Shown here: positions 8,006 through 15,674 of the stretch, one piece after another | How positions within the stretch are numbered: position 1 is the stretch's first letter | How the letters are laid out: each line of letters starts with the position of its first letter | Source of the DNA: CAVOBC01 sp963693635 | GTDB lineage: Bacteria; Pseudomonadota; Gammaproteobacteria; Pseudomonadales; Azotimanducaceae | DNA: 16,789 bases | Assembly: GCA_963693635.1 (NCBI GenBank) | Contig: CAVOBC010000064.1 | Coordinates: forward strand, 1-16,789 | Direction: 5' to 3' | The notes under the pieces: generated by a model | What the model was told of the DNA's origin: nothing | The model's input: the letters and a program-made list of their open reading frames with translations, nothing else | Databases searched by the model: none | Program-made: the position numbers and the translations under genes

Positions 8006-8379
8006 TCGTTGGCATCGGCACGGACCTCGTCGAGGTCGCCCGCATAGCCAAGGCAGTGCAGCGGTGGGAGAACGCCTTCGCCCGTCGCATTCTTTCGCGT
8101 GATGAGCTTAAAGAGTACGAACAGAGCGCGGCTAAGGAGCGGTTTCTTGCGAAACGTTTTTGTGCAAAAGAAGCGGCCTCGAAAGCACTGGGTACGGGCA
8201 TGGCCATGGGTGTTGGATTCCGTCAAATCAATGTCCGCCATGACAGCAAAGGTGCGCCTAGCTTGAAGTTGGAAGGCAACGCCGGCGCACGGGCGCGCGA
8301 ACTCGGCGTAACGAGTGCCTGGCTGACGATTTCAGATGAAAGGGAGTACGCCGTCGCATTCGTCGTTCTCGAACAGTAG
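8002..8379 (+). CDS. acpS: Holo-[acyl-carrier-protein] synthase
   Basis: AcpS moves the 4'-phosphopantetheine arm from coenzyme A onto acyl carrier protein, making it active in fatty acid synthesis. The 125-residue product has the group I AcpS length. The Mg2+ ligands are Asp8 (GIGTDLVEV) and Glu57 (KRFCAKEAASKALG). Its start codon overlaps the recO stop in an ATGA junction, a sign of coupled translation. In many gammaproteobacteria pdxJ stands between recO and acpS; here it does not. The next gene is convergent and its stop lies only 11 bases away, with no obvious terminator between them. Confidence 0.97.
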   Translation: MIVGIGTDLVEVARIAKAVQRWENAFARRILSRDELKEYEQSAAKERFLAKRFCAKEAASKALGTGMAMGVGFRQINVRHDSKGAPSLKLEGNAGARARELGVTSAWLTISDEREYAVAFVVLEQ

Positions 8380-8390
8380 CCCGCGCGAGA

Positions 8391-9938
8391 TCAATCGTCA
8401 TCGAATGGCGAGCCATTGTTCTCATACCATCGCGTCAGTTCGGTCACTTCGACTTTGAGTCGTGCCATGGAGGAACCAAGGGACAACCCGTCCCCGTCGA
8501 GAGCAAGCTGAACCTGCTCGAGGGCCGAGGTTAGCCGTGGAACCCCGGAGTATCTCACTGCGCCGCTCAGACGATGTACGGCTTGTTTGAGTGTCACCTT
8601 ATCGCCGCCTGAGAACGCGCGTTCAATGTCAGCATGATCACCCGGCAGATTGCTTATCAGGACTTTCAGCAATTCGCTTGCGAGTTCAGGTCGATGATTG
8701 GCGAGTCTGACCGAGAGATCTGCATTAAAGAGTCCGTCGGGCAGGGCTGGTTCCCCTGCCACCCGACTTCCTTGCACTTCGGGTGGCACCAGACCCAGTG
8801 CTTGTGCGAGGTCTGTGGTGGACACCGGCTTGATCAGGCAGCCAGTGAAGCCGATGGTGTCGAGTCTTGCCCGTTCGCCGCGTCCGAGGTGGGCGGTCAC
8901 CGCGATGACTGGCATTTGCTGGCCGTTGGCACGAATGCGACGACAGGTCTCAAAGCCGTCGACTTGATCCATTTGCAGGTCGGTCAGCACAGCATCAAAC
9001 TGTTCGGTAATCGCGAGGTTGACGCCCGCGAGGCCAGATGACACACGCGTGACGTAGCATCCCAGTTGTTCCAGTTGTATGGCCAACAGTTTCAGGTTGA
9101 TTGCGTTGTCGTCGATCGCCAGCACGCGTTTCTGTGTTGGCACAGCGCCAAGAATGGACTGCAGTGTTTGCACCAACTCGTCCTGCTGCAGCGGCGAAAA
9201 GAGCGCGTGGCCTTCGGCCCGGGCATAGCCGTCAACGACCACGATCGGCTTGGCGGTCGTGATACTGCCTGACCGGGTGAAGATCAGATCGCAGGGCTGG
9301 TCGTTCCAGTGCCGTTCACACTCGGTTGTCAGGCCCAGGTGAAGTAGCCGCAACGACAGGCTCGTCGTCCATTCAAACTCATCATCGATGATGAGCGCCC
9401 TTGCCGAAAACCTCGGAGGGGCGTCGGGTGTTTCGGGCAACCGTGGAATCAGAATTCCATCGGCATGATGCGCACCATTGATCTCGCCGAGATCGGTGCC
9501 AGCCAGATCGGCCTGGCCGTGCATGAGAATCTGCTCAGACGGCCTGTCGAGGTCAAATTCGATGATCTCTGACGGCTCATGGGTCTGACGTATGCGGCGT
9601 TCAACCTCGTAGAACAGCAATAACTTCAGTCGGTATTCGTCCTGCTCGATCAGGGTGGGACACTCGGGCTGATAGAAAGGAAGCACCGCCACTTCGTGTC
9701 TGTCGGCGAGGGGTTTTAGCATCAGCAGGACTTCATCGACCGCTTGTCGAAAGTCGAACACGCTCTGGTTAGGTGGCAGCGGATTGCTTGTGATTAGTGC
9801 GAACAAGAACTCAAGGGACCGCGAAGACTGTTTGAGCTTGCTTGAATACGGCGACTCGATCACGTTCGTAAAGCCGATGACGGACTGCAGAGCCGAACGG
9901 GCGAGGCTCACAAGAAGCGGGTCAGAAGGGGTATCCAC
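8391..9938 (-). CDS. Degenerate GacS/BarA-like phosphorelay protein: vestigial kinase, pseudo-receiver, intact receiver, HPt
   Basis: This 515-residue soluble protein reads as a remnant of a GacS/BarA-type hybrid kinase. Residues 11-25, SLARSALQSVIGFTN, align with the typical H-box HEIRTPLNGIIGFTN, but Ser11 replaces the phosphorylated His. Residues 60-130 resemble the rest of the dimerisation domain and the start of an ATPase domain, with the N-box Asn replaced (about Arg114) and no glycine-rich ATP lid. Receiver 1 (about 178-264) keeps Asp185/Asp186, but the phospho-Asp, Thr and Lys positions hold Arg222, Asp236 and Ser248. Receiver 2 (about 270-385) is complete: Asp276/277, Asp320, Thr348, Lys370. 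The HPt domain (about 405-505) has His455 followed by the GacS/BarA-like SGVPRL. No membrane segment or HAMP is seen. Start is GTG with a weak ribosome binding site. Only 88 bases separate it from cysM, so no missing 5' part is hidden. It probably accepts or passes phosphate, or acts as a scaffold. Confidence 0.85.
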   Translation of the reverse strand: MDTPSDPLLVSLARSALQSVIGFTNVIESPYSSKLKQSSRSLEFLFALITSNPLPPNQSVFDFRQAVDEVLLMLKPLADRHEVAVLPFYQPECPTLIEQDEYRLKLLLFYEVERRIRQTHEPSEIIEFDLDRPSEQILMHGQADLAGTDLGEINGAHHADGILIPRLPETPDAPPRFSARALIIDDEFEWTTSLSLRLLHLGLTTECERHWNDQPCDLIFTRSGSITTAKPIVVVDGYARAEGHALFSPLQQDELVQTLQSILGAVPTQKRVLAIDDNAINLKLLAIQLEQLGCYVTRVSSGLAGVNLAITEQFDAVLTDLQMDQVDGFETCRRIRANGQQMPVIAVTAHLGRGERARLDTIGFTGCLIKPVSTTDLAQALGLVPPEVQGSRVAGEPALPDGLFNADLSVRLANHRPELASELLKVLISNLPGDHADIERAFSGGDKVTLKQAVHRLSGAVRYSGVPRLTSALEQVQLALDGDGLSLGSSMARLKVEVTELTRWYENNGSPFDDD

Positions 9939-9971
9939 GCGGAACGGTATTCCACAAAATAGGGCGCTTCC

Positions 9972-9983
9972 TGATATTATATG
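9972..9983. promoter_or_regulatory. Candidate overlapping divergent -10 elements between the phosphorelay gene and cysM
   Basis: In the 88-base gap, the reverse strand carries a perfect TATAAT (plus-strand positions 9976-9981) and the forward strand carries TGATATTAT (9972-9980), an extended -10 form. The implied transcript starts would lie about 30 bases before the GTG at 9938 and about 40 before the ATG at 10027. Neither strand has a good -35. The overlap means the two directions would compete for polymerase. Confidence 0.4.
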
Positions 9984-10026
9984 ACCCGTTTACATTCTCC
10001 TACGACCACTCCGGTTGACCCCCGCC

Positions 10027-10920
10027 ATGAGTTACCCGACCATCGAATCATGCATCGGTAATACGCCGCTCGTGCGTCTCCAGCGACTGCCCGGGGCGAC
10101 CTCGAACACGATCCTGGTAAAACTGGAAGGCAACAATCCTGCCGGGTCGGTTAAGGATCGGCCGGCGATGAGCATGATCAACGAAGCCCAGACGCGTGGG
10201 GCGATCAAGCCTGGAGACACGCTGATCGAGGCGACAAGTGGCAACACTGGCATTGCGCTTGCGATGGCGGCGGCGATCAAGGGCTATCGGATGATCCTGA
10301 TTATGCCTGCGCACATGAGCGAAGAACGCAAATCAGCGATGACAGCCTACGGCGCTGAACTCGTGACCGTGACCGAAGAAGAGGGAATGGAGCGCGCGCG
10401 TGACCTCGCCGTCGAGATGGCGGACGCGGGGGAAGGTATTGTTCTCGATCAGTTTGCAAACCCGGATAACCCGCTCGCTCACCACAGCAGCACCGGCCCT
10501 GAAATCTGGGAACAAACGGGCGGCGACGTAACGCATTTTGTTAGTTCCATGGGGACGACAGGCACGATTATGGGTGCGTCCCGTTTCTTCAAGTCGGTAA
10601 ACCCGGCGATCGAAATCATCGGCCTGCAGCCGACCGATGGTTCCAAGATTCCCGGCATCAGACGTTGGCCGGAGGCGTATTTGCCACGCATTTTCGACCG
10701 CCGCCGGGTCGATCGCATCATCGACTTGGATCAGCAGGTCGCTGAAGAAACCATGCGCGATCTCGCAAGGAAAGAAGGTATATTCTGTGGCGTGTCATCG
10801 GGCGGTGCGGTTGCGGCGGCGCTGGAGGTGTCGGCCGAAGTTACAGACGCCACGATTGTTGCAATTATCTGTGACCGGGGTGATCGTTATCTCTCAACGG
10901 GTGTGTTCTCCCCCGTTTAA
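10027..10920 (+). CDS. cysM: Cysteine synthase B (O-acetylserine sulfhydrylase B)
   Basis: CysM is a pyridoxal-phosphate enzyme that makes cysteine from O-acetylserine and sulfide, and can use thiosulfate to make S-sulfocysteine. The 297-residue product has the cofactor lysine Lys43 in NNPAGSVKDR, the substrate loop TSGNTG (70-75) and the phosphate-binding GTTGT (176-180). CysM-specific sequences are present: IPGIRRWP (208-215) and GIFCGVSSGG (251-260), and the C-terminus CDRGDRYLSTGVF, which separates it from CysK. The ATG at 10027 matches family N-termini; an in-frame TTG at 10015 is less likely. No clear ribosome binding site is seen. It leads the cysM-rlmD-relA run, as in Pseudomonas. Confidence 0.97.
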   Translation: MSYPTIESCIGNTPLVRLQRLPGATSNTILVKLEGNNPAGSVKDRPAMSMINEAQTRGAIKPGDTLIEATSGNTGIALAMAAAIKGYRMILIMPAHMSEERKSAMTAYGAELVTVTEEEGMERARDLAVEMADAGEGIVLDQFANPDNPLAHHSSTGPEIWEQTGGDVTHFVSSMGTTGTIMGASRFFKSVNPAIEIIGLQPTDGSKIPGIRRWPEAYLPRIFDRRRVDRIIDLDQQVAEETMRDLARKEGIFCGVSSGGAVAAALEVSAEVTDATIVAIICDRGDRYLSTGVFSPV

Positions 10921-10932
10921 CGGGGCCGTTTG

Positions 10933-12204
10933 ATGCGCCTTCAAATCACCGATCTGCATGCGGACGGCTACGGCAGTGCGGAACTCGACGGCCGGGCTGT
11001 CGCTGTCTATGGGGCGCTGCCGGGTGAAACGGTGGAGGCGAGACCACTTAAGAAGAAGAAGCGGGTGCTGTTCAGTCGGGCTGAGTCGATAACCGACCCG
11101 TCTGCTGATCGTGAGGATCCGCGCTGTCCCGTCGCGAGCATTTGCGGTGGATGCAGTCTGCAACATCTGAGCGCGACAGGTCAGTTGGCGCTTCGCGCCC
11201 AAACTCTGCAGTCGTGTCTGGGTGAGGCTCAGCCTGATGCCTGGCTGCCCCCGCTTTCAGCAGACCGTTGGGGCTATCGCTCCAAGGCGAGACTGGGTGT
11301 TAAATACGTTGAGAAGCTGGGGCGGGTTCTCGTCGGCTTCAGGGAAAAAATGTATCCGTTCATCGTCGACAACGACGGCTGCGATGTCTTGTCGCCGGCA
11401 ATCGCAGAGGTGCTGCCGGCCCTGTCAGAACTCCTGACCGGCATGAGCGCACACGCTTCCATTCCCCAGATTGAAGTCGCTGTGGGCGATGACGCTGCCG
11501 CGCTGGTCTTCCGCCATTTGCAGCCGCTTGAGGACGCTGATGTGGCTGCTTTGACGGCGTTCGGTTTGCACCACGAATTCCAGATTTATCTGCAGTCCGG
11601 GGGCATCGATACGGTAACAAGGATCTTCCCGGAGAAGGGTACCGATCGACTGCACTATGCGGTGTCTGGTTTTCAGTTCAGTTTTCACCCGATGGACTTC
11701 ACGCAGGTCAATCAGTCGGTCAACAGGCAGTTGGTTGCGTTAGCGGTCGAGCAGCTTCGGCTGCAGGACGTTGACCGCGTTGCTGATCTATTCTGTGGGA
11801 TCGGTAATTTTAGCCTGCCTGTTGCGCGTCACTGCGCGCACGTGCTCGGCCTTGAGGTCGCACCGGGCAGCGTTGCGCGCGCACGGGAAAACGCGGCGCG
11901 AAACGATGCCAACAATGCACGATTCGAAGTCGCGGATCTCACGCAGCCTCGTGCGGGATCGATCGACGCATGCAACAAAGTTCTGCTTGACCCGGCCCGG
12001 GCAGGGGCCGGGGCAGCAATCGACGGGTTGGTTCATGGCGGCATCGAACGCATCGTTTATGTTTCGTGCAATCCGGTGTCGCTTGCCGCGGACGCGAGTC
12101 AGCTGGTGTCGATGGGATTCCGATATGAATGCGCCGGTGTGGTCGATATGTTTCCGCATACCGCGCACATGGAATCGATTTCCGTCTTCGAGCGAACGCA
12201 ATGA
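10933..12204 (+). CDS. rlmD: 23S rRNA (uracil-5-)-methyltransferase RlmD
   Basis: RlmD (RumA) methylates U1939 of 23S rRNA using S-adenosylmethionine. The 423-residue product has an N-terminal TRAM RNA-binding domain (about 1-55), with a lysine run near 40-43. Four cysteines fit the iron-sulfur cluster: Cys65, Cys71, Cys74 and Cys150. The methyltransferase domain has DLFCGIGNFSLP (285-296), the DPARAG motif at 353-358, the catalytic cysteine Cys379 in VSCNP, and the conserved C-terminal MFPHTAHMES with Glu414. The ATG at 10933 is preferred to the TTG immediately before it. It begins 12 bases after cysM, so the two are probably co-transcribed. Confidence 0.97.
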   Translation: MRLQITDLHADGYGSAELDGRAVAVYGALPGETVEARPLKKKKRVLFSRAESITDPSADREDPRCPVASICGGCSLQHLSATGQLALRAQTLQSCLGEAQPDAWLPPLSADRWGYRSKARLGVKYVEKLGRVLVGFREKMYPFIVDNDGCDVLSPAIAEVLPALSELLTGMSAHASIPQIEVAVGDDAAALVFRHLQPLEDADVAALTAFGLHHEFQIYLQSGGIDTVTRIFPEKGTDRLHYAVSGFQFSFHPMDFTQVNQSVNRQLVALAVEQLRLQDVDRVADLFCGIGNFSLPVARHCAHVLGLEVAPGSVARARENAARNDANNARFEVADLTQPRAGSIDACNKVLLDPARAGAGAAIDGLVHGGIERIVYVSCNPVSLAADASQLVSMGFRYECAGVVDMFPHTAHMESISVFERTQ

Positions 12205-12227
12205 ACGTGCGTGAGTCAAACATCGAG

Positions 12228-12250
12228 GTGTAGATCGCCCTGTGCTACAC
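12228..12250 (+). other. Small inverted repeat in the rlmD-relA gap
   Basis: GTGTAG (12228-12233) and CTACAC (12245-12250) form a 6-bp stem with an 11-base loop, extendable by a bulged CGAG/CTCG pair. It lies between the rlmD stop and the relA start, a 129-base gap. No T tract follows directly, so it is not called a terminator. It may be an RNA structure in the relA leader or chance. Confidence 0.35.
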
Positions 12251-12333
12251 GCACTCGGACCCCGGCTCTTTTGGTGAAGCATCGGCGGTTTTGACGAGCG
12301 CTGGCGCGCTCTGCAACAAACGGTAGTCAACGT

Positions 12334-14553
12334 ATGGTCAAAGTACGCGCAGAACAACCGCTTTCGACTGACGGCAGCGTCGACCTTTCCATGTGGGTCA
12401 ACCAGCTGGTGCTGCGAAATCCGGGGTTCGATGGGCCCCGACTGCAATCCGCCTGTGAACTGAGTGAGCGTGCTGAAGAGCGCGCGATCGCCAGCAACAC
12501 GATCTGGGCCGAGGGCCACAGCAGCTTCAGGATTGGCCTCGACATGGCCCAGATTCTGGACGAACTCGGCGTTGATGAAGACGGTATCGTCGCAGGCATC
12601 GTTTATCGCGCAGTGCGCGAGAATCAACTAACGCTCAACCACATTCGCAAGCAGTTTGGTGGCCAGGTCGCGACGCTGATCGACGGTGTTTTAAAGATGG
12701 CCGCGATCAGTAACATCCAGTTCGCCGCAAGCGAGCGCGTATTGGGCCAGACTCAGGATCAGAAAGAGCAGGCGCGTCGAATGCTCGTCACACTGGTCGA
12801 TGACGTCAGAGTTGCGTTGTTGAAGCTGGCGGACAGAACCTGCGCCCTACGCGAGATCGCACGCGGAACGCCGGAGAAGCGGGTGCGACTGGCGCGAGAA
12901 ATCGTCGAGATTTACGCCCCTCTGGCGCACCGGCTTGGCATCGGTTACCTCAAGTGGGAGCTCGAAGACATCTCGTTTCGGTACATCGAGCCGGTTGCGT
13001 ACCAGCGCATCGCTGCGATGCTGGATGAGAAGCGAATGGCGCGCGAGGAGTACATCCACCGGGTCATCATTGAACTGCGTAAGCAGCTTAGGTTTCTCAA
13101 GATTGAGGCGACGATCGAGGGGCGTGCAAAGCACATCTTCAGCATATGGCGGAAGATGCGAGAGAAGGGGATTCCCTTCTCGGAGGTCTATGACGTGCGC
13201 GCCGTGCGCATCCTCGTTTCAGAACCGCGCGACTGTTACGTCGTTATGGGTGTGGTGCACCAGTTGTGGCGCAATGTGCCCAAGGAGTTCGACGATTACA
13301 TCGCAGCGCCCAAGGACAATGGCTATCGCTCGCTGCACACGGCCGTAGTCGGTCCTGAGGGAAAGGCGCTGGAAGTGCAGATTCGAACGCACGAGATGCA
13401 CGAGGAAGCGGAGCTCGGCGTGTGCTCCCATTGGCGCTACAAAAAAGTTGAATCCGGCGAAGAAGAGGAACCCGAAGCACTTGAACGCAAGCTTCATTGG
13501 TTGCGTCAGGTACTTGACTGGCAGGCCGAGGTTGGCGATGACACCGACGTTACTGGCGAGTTTTTAAATGAGGCCGGTGCTGACCGGATTTATGTATTCA
13601 CGCCGGATGGTCATGTCGTTGACATGACCGTTGGCGCGACACCCGTCGATTTTGCCTACCGTGTTCATACGCAGGTTGGGCACAAGTGCCGCGGGGCCAA
13701 GGTTAACGGACGCGTAGTACCACTTCACACCGCCCTGGCAACCGGTGACAAAGTCGAGATCGTCGTTGGTGAGGAAGAAGAACCCCGTCGTGAGTGGCTC
13801 TATCCACATCTCGGCTACGCGATCACATCCCGCGCCCGTGCGCAGATCCGGGCGTGGCTGGGGCGCCGGGCACGTGAGAAGAATATCGCGGAAGGCAAGA
13901 AAGTGCTGCTCGTCCAGTTATCTCATCTCGGCATCGGCCAGGTTGACTTCGGCGACGTGCTCATTGAGACCGATTTTGAAACGCTCGATGACATGTTCGC
14001 ATCGGTGGGCTCTGGGGATCGTGACGTAGGTGATGTCGTCGATGCCGTGCTGAACGCAGGCGTTGCATCCTTCGGCGAACAGCTCAGCCTGCCGCTGATT
14101 GAAGACGCAACGGACGCTGACGCCGCGATCGTCGGCCTGGGGGATTTGAACTACGAGATATCATCATGCTGTCAGCCGGTGCCAGGTGATTCGATCGCCG
14201 GTGCGCTCGGACCAGCCGATATTGTCGCCATACATCGCCAGGATTGCTTGCAAGGCATGCTTGAGGAATTCAATGCCTCGCCCATCAAGCTATCGTGGCG
14301 CGGTACCATTCAGCGGACCTTCCCGGTCAACATCGCGGTCACCGCGGTGGACCGGCAGGGCCTGCTGTATGACCTCTGCGGCACGCTGCTAAGCGAGAAC
14401 ACGAATGTGCGTTCTGTGGATGTAGAGGAGCAGCAGACGAAGGTTGTGATCCGTATGACAATCGAAGTTGTTGGCTTGAATCGACTGCTGCGGACACTCG
14501 ATCGGATGGCACGGGTGTCCAACGTGCTCACTGCACGCCGCATTAACGGCTAG
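12334..14553 (+). CDS. relA: GTP pyrophosphokinase RelA, (p)ppGpp synthetase I
   Basis: RelA senses uncharged tRNA on stalled ribosomes and makes (p)ppGpp from ATP and GTP or GDP. The 739-residue product follows the long RSH layout: an inactive HD-like domain (about 55-175) lacking the HDxxED metal motif, the synthetase domain (about 255-370), TGS (about 415-475), a zinc-finger-like region with Cys612, Cys613, His634 and Cys638, and a C-terminal ACT domain (about 662-739). The synthetase has EFDD at 318-321, the acidic EXDD form typical of synthesis-only RelA and not of bifunctional SpoT. The N-terminus MVKVRAEQPLSTDGSV resembles pseudomonad RelA, which supports the ATG, although no ribosome binding site is evident. 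mazG, a common downstream partner, is not present; adk follows instead. Confidence 0.97.
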   Translation: MVKVRAEQPLSTDGSVDLSMWVNQLVLRNPGFDGPRLQSACELSERAEERAIASNTIWAEGHSSFRIGLDMAQILDELGVDEDGIVAGIVYRAVRENQLTLNHIRKQFGGQVATLIDGVLKMAAISNIQFAASERVLGQTQDQKEQARRMLVTLVDDVRVALLKLADRTCALREIARGTPEKRVRLAREIVEIYAPLAHRLGIGYLKWELEDISFRYIEPVAYQRIAAMLDEKRMAREEYIHRVIIELRKQLRFLKIEATIEGRAKHIFSIWRKMREKGIPFSEVYDVRAVRILVSEPRDCYVVMGVVHQLWRNVPKEFDDYIAAPKDNGYRSLHTAVVGPEGKALEVQIRTHEMHEEAELGVCSHWRYKKVESGEEEEPEALERKLHWLRQVLDWQAEVGDDTDVTGEFLNEAGADRIYVFTPDGHVVDMTVGATPVDFAYRVHTQVGHKCRGAKVNGRVVPLHTALATGDKVEIVVGEEEEPRREWLYPHLGYAITSRARAQIRAWLGRRAREKNIAEGKKVLLVQLSHLGIGQVDFGDVLIETDFETLDDMFASVGSGDRDVGDVVDAVLNAGVASFGEQLSLPLIEDATDADAAIVGLGDLNYEISSCCQPVPGDSIAGALGPADIVAIHRQDCLQGMLEEFNASPIKLSWRGTIQRTFPVNIAVTAVDRQGLLYDLCGTLLSENTNVRSVDVEEQQTKVVIRMTIEVVGLNRLLRTLDRMARVSNVLTARRING

Positions 14554-14685
14554 TGGTTGTCCCGTCCGGATGTGGATGTGGGCGTGGTTGGTCGATGAGG
14601 AATGTTGGCGCATCTGACCAGGTTCATCTTCAGCATGCCGTGATTTTTCTCTCGTTGCTGCGCCGTGGACAAGCCGTGCATAGCC

Positions 14686-14701
14686 TACAATTTGGTATGA
14701 T
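14686..14701 (+). promoter_or_regulatory. Candidate -10 elements upstream of adk
   Basis: Two -10-like hexamers lie close together in the 283-base relA-adk gap: TACAAT (14686-14691) and TATGAT (14696-14701), each one mismatch or close to consensus. TGGACA at 14666 resembles a -35 but is only 14 bases from the first and 24 from the second. Either would give a leader of about 130 bases before the adk start. No convincing terminator for relA was found in the gap. Confidence 0.3.
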
Positions 14702-14836
14702 CGCGCGCTTCGTCCTGTCGGGTTACCGCAACAACGGGCAGTCGGGCAACCGTAGGTGCTGCCATGGGTCGCAGGCAATTGCGAACCGCGCGATGAGCGC
14801 AGTCATCCTGTCATCAAACGCAAGTGAGGTCTTCGA

Positions 14837-15481
14837 GTGAAAGTAATTCTGTTAGGCGCGCCAGGTGTTGGCAAGGGTACCCAGGCGCAGTTCCTGGTTG
14901 AGAGATTCGCGATCCCTCAGATTTCGACGGGCGACATGTTGCGTGAAGCCGTTGCGGCAGGCTCCGAACTCGGCAAGCGCGTCAAGAGTGTGATGGATGC
15001 GGGGTCGCTGGTGACGGACGAGATCATCCTTGATCTTGTGAATGAACGGTTGCAGCGTCCCGACTGTGAGTCGGGCTATCTTTTCGACGGCTTTCCGAGA
15101 ACGATTCCTCAGGCGGACGCACTGGATCAGCAGGGCGTGGACATCGATCACGTCGTGGAGATCGCGGTCCCCGACGACGAGATCATCGTGCGGCTCTCGG
15201 GTCGCCGTGTACACCTTGAGTCCGGCCGTGTTTATCACGTGGAGCACAATCCGCCAGAAAAGCCGGGTTTTGATGACGTGTCAGGTGAACCGCTCATACA
15301 GCGTGACGATGACAAGCCCGAGACTGTAGCGGAACGCTTGCGTGTTTACCTGCGTCAAACCGAGCCACTCGTGAGCTACTATCGCGCAAAGGCCAAAGAC
15401 GGCAATGTTCGTTACAACACAGTCAATGGCAGTGGTTCGACAGAAGATATCCGCACCGCGATCTTCGCGCTTCTGGCCTGA
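14837..15481 (+). CDS. adk: Adenylate kinase
   Basis: Adenylate kinase interconverts ATP plus AMP and two ADP, setting the adenylate balance in the cytoplasm. The 214-residue product has the same length as E. coli Adk and is the long form with a LID domain (about 122-158). The P-loop is GAPGVGKGT at 7-15, followed by QISTGDMLR for AMP binding and LFDGFPRTIPQA in the central region; GRRVHLESGRVYHV opens the LID. The LID lacks the four zinc-binding cysteines, as in other gram-negative forms. The start is GTG, with GAGG at 14826-14829 seven bases upstream. It lies downstream of relA and probably has its own promoter. Confidence 0.98.
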   Translation: MKVILLGAPGVGKGTQAQFLVERFAIPQISTGDMLREAVAAGSELGKRVKSVMDAGSLVTDEIILDLVNERLQRPDCESGYLFDGFPRTIPQADALDQQGVDIDHVVEIAVPDDEIIVRLSGRRVHLESGRVYHVEHNPPEKPGFDDVSGEPLIQRDDDKPETVAERLRVYLRQTEPLVSYYRAKAKDGNVRYNTVNGSGSTEDIRTAIFALLA

Positions 15482-15590
15482 GTCCTAAAGGCAATTCCTG
15501 CTCCCGAAATCGGCCCCGGCAAGACTGTTAGGCGAGGAGGTGCGCTCTTACGCGAGACAATACGTTAGCCGCAACTGGGTGGGCCTTCTG

Positions 15591-15663
15591 GTTTTCACCA
15601 CGACACCGAGGTCATGGATTGTCATGGCAGAACTTCTGACAGGTGAAACTCGCGGGTTTTTTT
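15591..15663 (+). other. Possible structured RNA segment ending in a seven-T tract
   Basis: TTTCACC (15593-15599) can pair with GGTGAAA (15642-15648), enclosing two GTCATGG copies (15611, 15621) and the palindrome CAGAACTTCTG (15628-15638). CGAG (15607-15610) could alternatively pair with CTCG (15649-15652). GGG and seven Ts follow (15657-15663). It could be the end of the adk transcript or a small RNA. The stem next to the T tract is weak. Confidence 0.25.
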
Positions 15664-15674
15664 GACCCGGCGCA

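Noticed and set aside
9939..10026. Frameshifted N-terminal half of the GacS/BarA-like gene
   Set aside because: Only 88 bases lie before cysM, which is intact, so no sensor or kinase sequence remains nearby.
10015..10026. TTG start for cysM
   Set aside because: ATG at 10027 matches known CysM N-termini; the TTG adds four residues with no ribosome binding site support.
14553..14840. 95-codon open frame between relA and adk
   Set aside because: No family resemblance, overlaps both the relA stop and adk start, and covers promoter-like sequences.
15651..15668. Hairpin CGGGT/ACCCG as a terminator
   Set aside because: The T run is in the loop and not after the stem, on either strand.
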